Under the pieces are notes generated by a model. It saw only the letters and a list, made by a program, of their open reading frames with translations, had not been told where the DNA came from and did not search any database. A program made the position numbers and the translations under genes. This document shows positions 1-8,851 of a stretch of DNA of 31,480 nt, in pieces; the stretch's first letter is position 1; each line of letters opens with the position of its first letter. This DNA comes from Rhodospirillaceae bacterium (GTDB taxonomy: Bacteria; Pseudomonadota; Alphaproteobacteria; GCA-2731375), in NCBI GenBank assembly GCA_018701215.1, contig JABIWH010000009.1, forward strand, positions 1 to 31,480, read 5' to 3'.

Positions 1-3
1 GCC

Positions 4-588
4 ATGTCCCAACCTACCGATCCGATCGCGCGCTTTCAGGCCTGGCTGGCCGAGGCGGAAACCTCGGAGCCCAACGATGCCACCGCCATGTCCCTGGCCA
101 GCGTCGATACTGACGGCATGCCCAACGTGCGCATGGTGCTGTTGAAGGACGTGGATGCGCGCGGCTTTGTCTTTTACACCAATTTTGAAAGCGCCAAGGG
201 CGAGGAGCTGCTGGCCAATCCCAAGGCGGCGCTGTGTTTCCATTGGAAATCCCTGCGCCGTCAGGTCCGCGTCCAGGGCGCCATCGAGCCGGTGAGTGAT
301 GCGGAGGCGGATGCCTATTTCGCCTCCCGCGCCAAGGACAGCCAGATCGGCGCCTGGGCCTCCCAGCAATCGAGGCCCCTGCCGGACAGATTTGCCCTGG
401 AAAAGGCGGTCGCCGTATATGCCGCCAAGCACGGCCTGGGCACGGTGCCCCGGCCGCCCTATTGGTCCGGTTTTCGTCTGCTGCATGAACGCCTGGAATT
501 CTGGACCGACAAGCCGTTCCGCCTGCACGACCGCGAGGTCTTCACCCGTGAGGGTGCCGGCTGGACGACGGTAAAGCTGTTTCCGTAG
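4..588 (+). CDS. pdxH: Pyridoxamine/pyridoxine 5'-phosphate oxidase
   Basis: This FMN enzyme oxidises pyridoxamine or pyridoxine 5'-phosphate to pyridoxal 5'-phosphate with O2, in vitamin B6 synthesis and salvage, in the cytosol. The 194-residue protein has the family hallmarks in order: the N-terminal block RMVLLKDVDARGFVFYTN (about residues 43-60), the phosphate/FMN-binding stretch SLRRQVRVQG (about 83-92), the Q-S-R-P-L segment, and the C-terminal dimerisation region containing PPYWSGFR and RLEFW. It is shorter than the about 218-residue E. coli enzyme because the N-terminal tail is minimal; the first residues (DPIARFQAWLAEAE) already align with the conserved core, so the ATG at base 4 is credible, although the ribosome binding site lies outside the window. 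The C-terminus is VKLFP where many homologues end in RLxP. It appears to stand alone, followed by a repeat-bearing spacer. Identification is confident. Confidence 0.95.
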   Translation: MSQPTDPIARFQAWLAEAETSEPNDATAMSLASVDTDGMPNVRMVLLKDVDARGFVFYTNFESAKGEELLANPKAALCFHWKSLRRQVRVQGAIEPVSDAEADAYFASRAKDSQIGAWASQQSRPLPDRFALEKAVAVYAAKHGLGTVPRPPYWSGFRLLHERLEFWTDKPFRLHDREVFTREGAGWTTVKLFP

Positions 589-698
589 GAGTCTTTGCGC
601 TCACGCTTGTGCGTTGACACGCACCGCTCCGCGAGGGCGGCGCAGTGGCGCCGGGCCGCCGTCGCAGCCTGGAAGACGTTTTCTAGCCGGTCCTCCAT

Positions 699-806
699 CG
701 TCATTGCCGGGCTTGACCCGGCAATCCATGCTGCCGCCAGCGTGCCGCCAAATGCGCCGGCAACGGCGTTGTCCCCTGGATGCCCGGATCAAGTCCGGAC
801 ATGACA
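699..806. repeat. Dispersed palindromic intergenic repeat (REP/BIME-like)
   Basis: Two related hairpin arms face each other in the pdxH-nnrS spacer. The left arm (about 699-730) holds CCGGGCTTGACCCGG, itself a palindrome with a CTTGA loop. The right arm (about 776-806) is an imperfect reverse complement of the left, with core CCGGATCAAGTCCGG, flanked by TGGATGCC and ACATGAC. Paired elements of this consensus (GTCATTGCCGGGCTTGACCC and its complement) are common between genes in alphaproteobacterial chromosomes. It lies between the end of pdxH and the end of the convergent nnrS, so it could help terminate both transcripts. The rest of the 589-839 spacer has a short perfect hairpin (GTGCGT/ACGCAC, 609-624) and no gene I can support. 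Confidence 0.7.
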
Positions 807-839
807 GTTTGGCTGATCAGCTATCCCTGATCCGCACGT

Positions 840-2048
840 TTAATCCACTCTGGGCGTCAGCAGGATCGGGGCGAAGGTGAACAGGAAAATCGCGAAGGCG
901 CCGGTCCAGCATAGGCCCGATGCCAGCAGCGCCGCCTGGGACGGGCCTTCATCGAGGAACGGGCTGGCGACCCGCAGCACGGGTGCCAGGACGATCAGGG
1001 CATAGGCGGCCAGCATGGGCCGGGGCAGGATCAGATCGCGGCCCGAATGGCCCAGGCTGACCCGGGGCATGATGGCCATGATCATGGTCCCCACCGCGCC
1101 CACGGCGGCGGCGTGGCGGGCGGCGGCCTCGGGCACGAAGTCTCCAAAATATGTGCCAAGGTATTGCCCGCCCTTCAAAAACAGCGCCAGGCAGAGCCAG
1201 AAATAGGCCAGGTGCAAGATCCAGACCAGGGGATGGGCATAGGTCCTATAGCCGTTCCAGCCGCGCAGGCGCACCAGATAGGCCAGGCCCGTCAATATTG
1301 CCAGAATGCCGATATAGCGTTCGTCCAATATAGGCGAGAGGAACTCCGCGCCCGCGACCAGGATCAGGCCGATGATACAGCCGCGTTTCAGCCATTCCGG
1401 ATGCACGATGGGCAGCGCCTCGCCCTGACGGCGCATCCAGTTGGCCGAGAACATGGGGATCACCCGGCCCCCCATGATGGCAACGATGATCAGCAACAGG
1501 TTCAGCATCAGCTGCAACGCCGTGCCGGAAAGCTCGTCGACAAAGGCGCCTTCCAAATCATCGGTGAAGCCGGCCATCTCCATATGCCAGCAAAAATTCG
1601 CCAGTGCGGCCAGGCCCAGCAGGACGATGAAACCGTAATTGCGCCGATTTTGCGCCTTCACCAACTGCGCCCCAATGGCAAAACACAGACCAACTGGAAA
1701 CAACAGGTCCAACACCATGGCCGCCACGGGCCCGATAACGCCGGCGCCCAGTATCGCCAGCCGTCCGATCAGCCAGGCGCCCGCCAGGGCGGCCAGCGGC
1801 GCACCGCGCAACGGTGCGCTGGCGGTCCATTGCGGCACCGACGTCAGCAGGAAACCGGCGATGGCGGCAAGGGCAAAGCCGAACATCATCTCGTGGCCAT
1901 GCAAGGCGCCGGTGGGATAGACTTCCGGCAAGGCCCAAAAGTCCAGCAGCCAGCCGGTCCAGGCACCCAGCGCCAGGGCGCCGTAACCGCTGGCGGCCAG
2001 AAAAAACGGCCGAAAGCCGACTGAAAACAGGATTGGAGGATTGGGCAT
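840..2048 (-). CDS. NnrS family membrane protein
   Basis: A polytopic inner-membrane protein of about 402 residues with roughly ten to twelve hydrophobic segments. The family signature is clear near the N-terminus: GFRPFFLAASGYGALAL, then H50-G-H52-EMMFGFALAAIAGFLLTSVPQW. NnrS proteins are haem- and copper-containing membrane proteins that relieve nitric-oxide stress, often near denitrification or NO-response genes. I chose the ATG at 2048 because AAGGA lies 11 bases upstream; a longer version would need the TTG at 2087 and adds a polar, non-conserved leader. The gene is divergent from the CoA-transferase at 2141, so both promoters must share about 90 bases. No denitrification enzyme or NnrR-type regulator is visible nearby, so the link to NO comes from the family alone. 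Confidence 0.88.
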   Translation of the reverse strand: MPNPPILFSVGFRPFFLAASGYGALALGAWTGWLLDFWALPEVYPTGALHGHEMMFGFALAAIAGFLLTSVPQWTASAPLRGAPLAALAGAWLIGRLAILGAGVIGPVAAMVLDLLFPVGLCFAIGAQLVKAQNRRNYGFIVLLGLAALANFCWHMEMAGFTDDLEGAFVDELSGTALQLMLNLLLIIVAIMGGRVIPMFSANWMRRQGEALPIVHPEWLKRGCIIGLILVAGAEFLSPILDERYIGILAILTGLAYLVRLRGWNGYRTYAHPLVWILHLAYFWLCLALFLKGGQYLGTYFGDFVPEAAARHAAAVGAVGTMIMAIMPRVSLGHSGRDLILPRPMLAAYALIVLAPVLRVASPFLDEGPSQAALLASGLCWTGAFAIFLFTFAPILLTPRVD

Positions 2049-2140
2049 AAAGTCGGCGATCCTTAATTTTGGTTCGGTTGCCCGCAAGCCGGGCTATAGT
2101 AGGGCGAGATTAGAGCGCATCCGCTGCAAGAGGTTTCCCC

Positions 2141-3349
2141 ATGTCCGCGTCTTCCTACCCCCTTGACGGGGTCACCATCCTTGATTTTGGTCAGATCTAC
2201 AATGGCCCATATGCCTCCTTCATGCTGGCCATGGCGGGCGCGCGGGTGATCAAGATCGAACCGCCCGCGGGCGAACCTTTGCGCCGGCGTACCGCCGCCG
2301 ATGGCGGCTCTGTCCCCCTGGCCATGCTGAACGCCAACAAGGAAGGCGTCACCCTGAACCTGAAGACCGAGAAGGGCCGCGCGCTGTTCCGCAAAATGGT
2401 CATGAAGGCCGATGTGGTGCTGGAAAATTTCGCGCCAACGGTGATGGACCGCCTGGGCGTGGGCGCCGATGAACTGATGGCCCTGAACCCACGGCTGATC
2501 TATGCCTCGGGCTCGGGCTATGGCCGGGACGGACCCCGGCGCGACGATCTGGCCATGGACTTGACGGTGCAGGCGGTGGGCGGCGTCATGCATGTGACGG
2601 GCTTCCCCGACGGCCCGCCGGTCAAGGCCGGCCCCGCCATTTGCGATTTCATCACCGGTACGCATCTGTACGGTGCCGTGATGACCGCCTTGTTCGAGCG
2701 CGAGCGCACCGGCAAGGGCCGCCTGGTCGAGGTCGCCATGCTGGATTGTATCTTCCCCACCCTGGCCTCGAACCTGGGCATGTATTTCGGACAGAAACAA
2801 AAAGGCGCCGAAATCCTGACCCGTACCGGCAACCGCCACGGCGGCCTGTCCATTGCGCCCTACAATGTCTATGAGGCCAAGGACGGCTATGTGGCCATCA
2901 TCACGGTGGGCGAGGGGCATTGGCAGAATTTGCTGGTCGCCATGGGCCGCGAGGATCTGGCCGAGGACGAACGCTATTTAACCACCGATGCCCGCGTCGT
3001 GCATATGGAGGAAGTCGACAAACTGGTCGGCGACTGGGTCGCCACCATGACCAAGACCGAAGCCGAAGGCGCCGCGCAACGGCACCATATCCCCACCGCC
3101 GCCGTACGGGACCTGGAGGAAGTGGTGAACGACGAGCATCTGCATCAGCGCGGCATGCTGCAATGGATCGACCACCCCGTGGTGGGCCGCATCGCCGCCC
3201 CGCACAGTCCCATCAAGATGCATGGCGTCGAGCCCATGGCGCTGACCCTGAACCCCGAAATCGGCGAGCACAACGACAGTGTCTACGGCGAATGGATGGG
3301 CCTGGACGAGGCCGAAATCGCCAGCCTGCGCGAAGAGGGCGCGATTTAG
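2141..3349 (+). CDS. CaiB/BaiF family (class III) CoA-transferase
   Basis: A 402-residue enzyme predicted to move CoA between a carboxylic acid and an acyl-CoA, in the cytosol, as an intertwined dimer. Family marks are LDGVTILDFGQIYNGPYA at the N-terminus, VIKIEPPAGEPLR (about 37-49), VVLENFAPTVMDRLG, and AMDLTVQAVGGVM, where D140 matches the aspartate that carries the acyl group in formyl-CoA transferase. The C-terminal part includes the R-G-M-L and P-H-S-P-I segments typical of the family. AAGAGG lies 7 bases before the ATG. Substrates cannot be read from sequence; formyl, oxalate, carnitine, mesaconate and bile-acid CoA-transferases all share this fold. The nearby acyl-CoA ligase (4290-5891) and enoyl-CoA hydratase (30383-31195) fit a general acyl-CoA catabolic setting, but they are not in one operon with it. 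Confidence 0.9.
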   Translation: MSASSYPLDGVTILDFGQIYNGPYASFMLAMAGARVIKIEPPAGEPLRRRTAADGGSVPLAMLNANKEGVTLNLKTEKGRALFRKMVMKADVVLENFAPTVMDRLGVGADELMALNPRLIYASGSGYGRDGPRRDDLAMDLTVQAVGGVMHVTGFPDGPPVKAGPAICDFITGTHLYGAVMTALFERERTGKGRLVEVAMLDCIFPTLASNLGMYFGQKQKGAEILTRTGNRHGGLSIAPYNVYEAKDGYVAIITVGEGHWQNLLVAMGREDLAEDERYLTTDARVVHMEEVDKLVGDWVATMTKTEAEGAAQRHHIPTAAVRDLEEVVNDEHLHQRGMLQWIDHPVVGRIAAPHSPIKMHGVEPMALTLNPEIGEHNDSVYGEWMGLDEAEIASLREEGAI

Positions 3350-3479
3350 CACCCGAAACCGCGTTTGACCAGCGGTGCGTAACAAGGAAAAACGTTCGCG
3401 TAATTTGTTGATCCTTCTGAGTTGCTTTGCGTTTCCTGCCGTCCATGACGTGGCGGCGCATCAAACGTAGGAGGTTCCA

Positions 3480-4154
3480 ATGCAGCAATCCGTAAATGAC
3501 GCAAACACGCTGGTGGCCGGTTATATGGCCTTGCGCAGAGCCGTTGGCATGCTTGGTCTGACCCTGCCGTTCGTCCTTGGCTTCGGGGCCTGGCTGATTT
3601 TTCAGACCGGTCTTCAGGAAACCGTCAGTCATTATTACTACACCGGTATGCGGAACATATTCGTTGGCGTGCTTTGTGCCATCGGTGTCTTTTTGATGAA
3701 TTATACGGGCTACAAACAAGTCGGGGACAGGCCGGGTGATCCAAGGGGCGTCTTTCACCTCTCGGGCGCTTTTGCCATCGGTGTGGCGTTGTTCCCAACC
3801 TCGCCAAACGATCCCACGACGTTGGAGCAGATCGTCGGCATCATGCATCTGACATTCGCGGCGGCGTTTTTTGGCACGCTGGCGTATGTCTCGCTGGTTT
3901 TGTTCACGCGGACCGATCCGGCCCAGACGTTGACGGCGCGCCGACGGAAAAGAATTCAAATCTACCGGATTTGCGGTTGGACGATCCTGACCGCCATTGC
4001 CCTGATCGTGCTGTTGGGCATTTTGCCCGATGGTTTGGTACAGGGCCTGCTGGGCATCGACAATCCTGTGTTTTATTTGGAATCCGTCGTGGTGATGGCG
4101 TTCGGATTCTCCTGGCTGACCAAGGGTAGGATGATACTGCTGGATCTGGAGTGA
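3480..4154 (+). CDS. Uncharacterised multi-pass membrane protein
   Basis: A 224-residue protein with about six hydrophobic segments (roughly residues 20-42, 60-80, 98-108, 118-142, 160-182 and 195-212) and short loops. A recognisable block is SHYYYTGMRNIFVGVLCAIG (about 50-69), seen in a widespread set of bacterial membrane proteins of unknown function related to the DUF998 type. A strong ribosome binding site (AGGAGG) precedes the ATG. It follows the CoA-transferase after 130 bases and is followed by the convergent acyl-CoA ligase gene; I see no clear terminator in the 4155-4289 spacer. No catalytic or cofactor motif is visible, and I do not assign a function. Being a real gene is well supported by the ribosome binding site, length and membrane pattern. 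Confidence 0.75.
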   Translation: MQQSVNDANTLVAGYMALRRAVGMLGLTLPFVLGFGAWLIFQTGLQETVSHYYYTGMRNIFVGVLCAIGVFLMNYTGYKQVGDRPGDPRGVFHLSGAFAIGVALFPTSPNDPTTLEQIVGIMHLTFAAAFFGTLAYVSLVLFTRTDPAQTLTARRRKRIQIYRICGWTILTAIALIVLLGILPDGLVQGLLGIDNPVFYLESVVVMAFGFSWLTKGRMILLDLE

Positions 4155-4289
4155 TCCGTCAGCCGCGTCCCGCCACGAGCTTGGGCGATTGACAACCCCG
4201 ATGATGCCGCTGCCGTGCGCGGGGGGGTGCTGCCCGCTTTCGGCCAGCCGGTGGAGGCCGATCCATGCGGCGCCATTTCTGGAATTGGC

Positions 4290-5891
4290 TTAGACGCCGA
4301 TCTTTTGCCGTTTCACCTGGATGCCCTCGGCCTCCCGGTCCCAAGTGTCGGCGGTGACACCGGCATCCTTCAATAGGTGTTTTTGCACCTTTTGCGTCGG
4401 TGTCTTGGGCAGATCATCCATAATCCGGATATAGCGGGGCAGCATGAAATGGGCCATGCGCGGCTCGAGGAATTGGAACAATTCCAGAGGATCAATACTC
4501 TGGCCCGGCGCCGGGGTGACCACGATCATCACCTCGTCCTCGCTCAGATCGCTGGACACCGGGATGGCGGCGACTTCACGGATGGCGCCAAAGGCCGTGA
4601 CCTCCGACTCCACCTCGAAGGACGAGATATTTTCGCCCCGCCGTCGAATGGCATCCTTGATCCGGTCGACGAAATAGAAATAGCCGTCCTCGTCATATTT
4701 GAAGCCGTCGCCGGTATGGAACCAGCCGTTGCGCCAGGCTTGCGCCGTGGCCTCCGGGTTTTTGTAATAGCCGTGGTTCATATCCCAGGGCCGGTCCGCG
4801 CGCAGGATCAACTCGCCCGCGACGCCGGGCGGTACCTGGCAATCGTTTTCGTCCACCACGCGGGCCTCGACCCCGGGCCGCACCTTGCCGCAGGTGCCCG
4901 GTTCGGGCGGGAAGGGATCGGAAATCATCGGCGAGGAGACTTCGGTCATATTGAACGTCGTGCGCATCTCTATGCCATAGCGCCGGCCGACGGCGGCGGT
5001 GTCCTCGTTCCAGGGCACGCAGGTCGCCTTGCGCAGGACGTGATCATTTTCGTTCTCGCTGGGCGGCAGCTTCAAGAGGAACGGTATCATGGCGCCCAGC
5101 AGGCAGGTCATGGTGATCCAGTTCTCCCGCGCGGTCTGCCAGAATTCACCGGTCTTGAAGTGGGTGTCCAGAAAGCAGGAGCCGCCATTGGCCAAGGTGA
5201 CGACCATGAACACCGTGCCGCCTACATGGAACATGGGCAGGTTGATCAGGATGCGGTCATCGCCGGTGATATATTCATAAGGTTCCGGCCCCATGGCATA
5301 GCCCTGAATATAGGACGACAGCACTGCCTTCGACGGCCCGGTGGTGCCGGAGGTGAAGATTATGTACTGGGTATCCCAGGGTTCGACCACATCGGGCATC
5401 GCCGCCAGGCCCGTTTCGGGCAGCAGTGTGCTGGCCGGATGCGTGGTCTGCTTGGCCAGCGTTGCTTCGCCGTTGGTGACGATGACATCCGCCAGGGCGC
5501 CGCAATCGATCTCGTCCAGGCGCGGCGCCAGATCGGCGTGGCAGATCATCAATGTGGCGTCGGATAGTTGCACCACGTGTTGTAGCAGGTTGCCCTTGTA
5601 GGCGGTGTTAACGGGTACGTAGACGGCGCCAAGATAATTCAGGCCGAACCAGATCAACACGGATTCTCGGTTATTGGGCTGCCACGAGAGCACATGGTCG
5701 CCCTTTTTGACGCCTCTATCGGCCAGGCCCTTGGCGGCGCGGCGGGTCAATGCAAGGGTCTCGGCCCAGCTCCATTGTTCGCCGCCGTAAAACATGATCG
5801 CCGTGTCATCGGGCTTTTCCCGTGCCCAACGTTCCAGCTGATTGCCAAGCACGCAGGCATCCCGTGACGGCATGCGGGGATCATAAACCAT
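4290..5891 (-). CDS. ATP-dependent acyl-CoA ligase (ANL superfamily, CaiC-like)
   Basis: A 533-residue adenylate-forming enzyme predicted to activate a carboxylic acid to its acyl-AMP and then its CoA thioester. Motifs in order: P-loop-like A3 motif YIIFTSGTTGPSKAV (about 176-190), the A5 region TFNMTEVSSPM, the A7/A8 hinge block WFHTGDGFKYDEDGYFYFVD followed by RIKDAIRRRGENISSFEVE, and the C-terminal catalytic lysine region LPKTPTQKVQKHLL. The overall pattern (R-R-R-G-E-N-I-S) resembles crotonobetaine/carnitine-CoA ligases rather than long-chain fatty acid ligases, but substrate specificity is not certain. GAGG lies 7 bases before the ATG at 5891. It is a single gene, divergent from the PAS_5 gene beginning near 6086. 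The neighbouring CaiB-type CoA-transferase makes a shared acyl-CoA pathway plausible by inference. Confidence 0.9.
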   Translation of the reverse strand: MVYDPRMPSRDACVLGNQLERWAREKPDDTAIMFYGGEQWSWAETLALTRRAAKGLADRGVKKGDHVLSWQPNNRESVLIWFGLNYLGAVYVPVNTAYKGNLLQHVVQLSDATLMICHADLAPRLDEIDCGALADVIVTNGEATLAKQTTHPASTLLPETGLAAMPDVVEPWDTQYIIFTSGTTGPSKAVLSSYIQGYAMGPEPYEYITGDDRILINLPMFHVGGTVFMVVTLANGGSCFLDTHFKTGEFWQTARENWITMTCLLGAMIPFLLKLPPSENENDHVLRKATCVPWNEDTAAVGRRYGIEMRTTFNMTEVSSPMISDPFPPEPGTCGKVRPGVEARVVDENDCQVPPGVAGELILRADRPWDMNHGYYKNPEATAQAWRNGWFHTGDGFKYDEDGYFYFVDRIKDAIRRRGENISSFEVESEVTAFGAIREVAAIPVSSDLSEDEVMIVVTPAPGQSIDPLELFQFLEPRMAHFMLPRYIRIMDDLPKTPTQKVQKHLLKDAGVTADTWDREAEGIQVKRQKIGV

Positions 5892-6085
5892 GTGAGAACC
5901 TCAACTCCGGAACTAGTCTGACGCCATTCTGGCACAGGATTGGGGGGTGCGGTCAATTTCCATGGCGCAAAGCGCAATATTAGGTCCAAATATGGACTGA
6001 AATTAGGATGTTCTCGCGCGCAGGTTATGGGATGATTTCCATGTAAAAAATGGGGGGCGCCCAGGGTGCAAGAGACAACAGCTGG

Positions 6086-6562
6086 ATGACTGTCGATATC
6101 AATATTGATCCATCGCTTGGGCTGAAACAGGCGATATTGATGGAATTGCTGGAAATCTGGCGTGGCCAGTGCAATGGCGAGGTGATGCCGCCCTGGCCGG
6201 ATTTTGACGTTTTGCAAATTCCGGCGGCGATGCTGCCGCGTCTTTATTTGATCGATGGTCTGGAAAACAACCCGCCGCGGCCCCGTTGGCGTCTGTTGGG
6301 AACGCATACAACCGAAGTACTCGAACGTGACAACACGGGAAAGTATTTCGATGAAATTTATTCGCCCAAGGATACCCAGGATATGTCTGTGCCCGTGCTC
6401 TGGGTGCGGGAACAGAAGGCGCCGTTGCGCCTTGATGGCCAAACCCAATTCGCCGACAAGGATTGGATACATTACGAATGCATTTACCTGCCCTATGCCG
6501 GCGAGAGCGGCGATGTTGCCATGGTCCTTGGCGGCATTGTTTATGAGAACGGTCCCATCTAG
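6086..6562 (+). CDS. Single PAS-domain protein (PAS_5 type)
   Basis: A small soluble protein (158 residues from the ATG at 6086; 170 if the ATG at 6050 is used) made of one PAS_5 domain and no output domain. Key segments are W-P-D-F-D-V-L-Q-I-P, LPRLYLIDGLENNPPRPRWR, LLGTHTTEVLERDNTGKYFDEIY, and a C-terminal CIYLPYAG. The pattern W-R-L-x-G-T-H-x-T...R-D-x-T-G-K-x-F-D-E is shared with the second PAS_5 protein at 29847-30317, so the two are paralogues. Neither start has a strong ribosome binding site; 6086 leaves the conserved part intact and drops a Gly-rich leader. Such proteins are numerous in alphaproteobacteria and presumably sense small ligands or redox state, but the role is unknown. It is transcribed away from the acyl-CoA ligase gene. 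Confidence 0.8.
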   Translation: MTVDINIDPSLGLKQAILMELLEIWRGQCNGEVMPPWPDFDVLQIPAAMLPRLYLIDGLENNPPRPRWRLLGTHTTEVLERDNTGKYFDEIYSPKDTQDMSVPVLWVREQKAPLRLDGQTQFADKDWIHYECIYLPYAGESGDVAMVLGGIVYENGPI

Positions 6563-6817
6563 CGCATGTCGCAGCAAATCTGATCGTGCTTCAGGCCGCC
6601 AATGTGCATCCGGGCAATGAAGTTTCCCGCGCCGGGTTGTTCATATGGGTCTTGATGATTTTGATGACGCGCTCGGGCAAGCCGGGCACAGGGCACTGCA
6701 TGGCGAAGAGCGTCCCCAATTTATGGGAAAAATATCTATCGCAATAGCAGCCCTTCCCGCATGGATTTGCGCTCTGCCCGCCGCTACACTCACGCCCTGG
6801 CGGAGGGAGACTGTTTC

Positions 6818-8848
6818 ATGAGTTTACGCGTTGGTGTCGATATTGGCGGCACGTTTACTGATTTCTGTGCCTTTGATGAGGACAGCGGCGCCCTGCATAC
6901 GCTGAAGGTGCTGTCCACGCCTGAGAAGCCAGGCGCGGAAGTCCTGACCGGCATCCGCGAGATCGAACGGCGCCACGGCGTCACGGCGGGCGATATCACC
7001 TACTTCACCCACGGCACCACGGTGGGCGTGAACACGGTGATCCAGCGCAAGGGCATCAATCTGTGCCTTTTTACCACCGAGCATTTTGGCGATGTGCTGG
7101 AGGTCGCGCGTCTGAAGATGCCTGATCCTTATGATCTGTTTTCCCGCCGCCCGGTGCCTCTGGTGACCCGCGAGAAGGTCTTCCCCATTCCAGGCCGTAT
7201 GCTGTTCGACGGCAGCGAGGACATGCCCCTGGATGAAGCCGCCGTGAAAGCCGCCATTGCCGGCGTGCGCGCGGTGGGTGGCGAGGGTATTGTCGTGGCG
7301 TTGCTGCACAGCTATCGCAACCCCGTGCACGAGCGTCGCGTGGTGGAGATCGTCAGGACGGAGGCGCCGGATCTGTTCGTGATTTCGTCATTCGAGGTCT
7401 GGCCCATCATCCGCGAATACGAGCGCACGGTGACGGCGGTGGTGGCCGGCTATGTACAGCCCAGGGTCAGCCACTATCTGGGCTCTTTGCAAGCGGCCCT
7501 TGGTGAAGCCGGCGTCGTGGCGGAAGCCATGATCACCAAATCCAACGGCGGCGTCATGACGGCCGAGGCGGGCAAGACCCAATGCGCCCAAATGCTGCTT
7601 TCGGGCACTGCCGCGGGCGTTATCGGCGCCTGTCAGGTGGCCCGCATGGCGGAGGTGGAAGATGCCCTCAGCCTTGATATCGGCGGCACCTCCGCCGATG
7701 TGGCCGTGGTCCGCGCGGGAGAGCCGCAATACGGCGTGGGCGAGATGATTGGTGAATTTCCCATCCATATCCCCACTGTTTCGGTCACCTCCATCGGCGA
7801 AGGCGGCGGCTCCATCGCCTGGATTGATCCCCATGGGGTGCTGAAGGTCGGCCCGGAAAGTGCCGGTTCCACCCCCGGTCCGGCTTGTTACGGCAACGGC
7901 GGTGATCGTCCCACCATTACCGATGCCTTTGTCGTTTGCGGTTTCCTGGGCGAGATGGGGCTGGGTTATGGCCATGTCACCATGCGCAGGGACCTGGCCC
8001 ACACAGCCATTGCCGGCCTGGCCGAACCGTTGGCGATGAGCGTCGAGGATACGGCGGAAGCGATCATCAAGATCGCAGTTTCTGGCATGTATCTTGAAGT
8101 TTCCAAAATGGTTTCACGCTATGGCATCGACCCGCGCGAAATGTCCCTGGTGGCCTTTGGCGGCGCCGGGCCCATGCTGGCCTGTCATGTGGCGCGCGAG
8201 CTGAACATGCGCCGCATCGTGGTGCCCCTGACGCCGGGTGTGTTGAGTGCCTTTGGCGGCCTGATCGCCGATATCAAGAACGATTTTATCCAGACCGTCT
8301 ATCTTGATTTGGAGGCGGGCACGGTGGCTAGGATCCGCGAAGGCTTCGCGGACCTGCGGCAAGCGGCCTTGAGCTGGTTGCGCGATGAACAAGGCTTCAC
8401 CGGCGAGGCAACGTTGCTGTATTCCGCCGACATGCGCTATCGCGGCCAATCCTATGAAATTGATACCTTGGTGGATGGCAGTGGCGACGTAGAGGCAATG
8501 GCGGCGGCGTTTCACCGTGAACATGAACGCCTGTACGAACATGCGGACGTGGAGGCGCCGGTGCAGGTGATCAACCTGCGCCTGGTGGTCGTGGGCGAGC
8601 CGCCCAAGCCCAGCCTTGCGCGTCTTGAGGACGCCGCCGGCGATGCGGTGCCCGTCAATTCGGTCGCGGTCCATACGGGCGGCAAACAGCACGAGGCGGC
8701 TATCTATCGCCGTGGAGACCTCGGCGCCGGACATCGCTTCCAGGGTCCGGCTGTCGTGGCCCAGGACGATTGCACCACCTGTGTGCTTGATGGCTTTACC
8801 GTCACCGTTGATGGTTACGGCAATCTTATTCTTGAGACGGAGGATTGA
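6818..8848 (+). CDS. Hydantoinase/oxoprolinase family protein, subunit A
   Basis: A 676-residue protein of the HyuA family: ATP-dependent amidases that open hydantoins or 5-oxoproline, with relatives in acetone and acetophenone carboxylases. The N-terminus carries the actin-like ATPase phosphate motif RVGVDIGGTFTDFCAFDE, then THGTTVGVNTVIQRKG, a second phosphate site at LSLDIGGTSADVAVV, and GEGGGSIAWID with GPESAGSTPGPACYG typical of the family. The start is set by GGAGGGAGA 7 bases before the ATG at 6818; an upstream in-frame ATG at 6761 has no conserved sequence. The stop is 3 bases before hyuB, so the two form one translational unit and very likely a complex. The true substrate is not readable from sequence. 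The 6563-6817 spacer upstream shows no convincing gene. Confidence 0.92.
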   Translation: MSLRVGVDIGGTFTDFCAFDEDSGALHTLKVLSTPEKPGAEVLTGIREIERRHGVTAGDITYFTHGTTVGVNTVIQRKGINLCLFTTEHFGDVLEVARLKMPDPYDLFSRRPVPLVTREKVFPIPGRMLFDGSEDMPLDEAAVKAAIAGVRAVGGEGIVVALLHSYRNPVHERRVVEIVRTEAPDLFVISSFEVWPIIREYERTVTAVVAGYVQPRVSHYLGSLQAALGEAGVVAEAMITKSNGGVMTAEAGKTQCAQMLLSGTAAGVIGACQVARMAEVEDALSLDIGGTSADVAVVRAGEPQYGVGEMIGEFPIHIPTVSVTSIGEGGGSIAWIDPHGVLKVGPESAGSTPGPACYGNGGDRPTITDAFVVCGFLGEMGLGYGHVTMRRDLAHTAIAGLAEPLAMSVEDTAEAIIKIAVSGMYLEVSKMVSRYGIDPREMSLVAFGGAGPMLACHVARELNMRRIVVPLTPGVLSAFGGLIADIKNDFIQTVYLDLEAGTVARIREGFADLRQAALSWLRDEQGFTGEATLLYSADMRYRGQSYEIDTLVDGSGDVEAMAAAFHREHERLYEHADVEAPVQVINLRLVVVGEPPKPSLARLEDAAGDAVPVNSVAVHTGGKQHEAAIYRRGDLGAGHRFQGPAVVAQDDCTTCVLDGFTVTVDGYGNLILETED

Positions 8849-8851
8849 GCG

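Noticed and set aside
589..698. Rho-independent terminator at the short hairpin GTGCGT/ACGCAC (609-624) after pdxH
   Set aside because: The stem is only six pairs and no T-run follows.
1047..2024. A 325-codon plus-strand frame opposite nnrS
   Set aside because: It is rich in Gln, Gly, His and Arg, has no motif and lies entirely antisense to a clear membrane-protein gene; a GC-rich shadow.
4155..4289. Terminator or small RNA between the convergent membrane-protein and acyl-CoA ligase genes
   Set aside because: G-rich and C-rich stretches are present but no convincing stem with a T-run.
4377..5567. A 396-codon plus-strand frame opposite the acyl-CoA ligase
   Set aside because: Antisense to a gene with all adenylation motifs; no start context or recognisable sequence.
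6591..6761. A minus-strand open frame that reads as a Cys-rich small protein upstream of hyuA
   Set aside because: Only the part from the ATG at 6701 (36 codons) has a usable start, the longer Cys-containing part has none, and I recognise no family.
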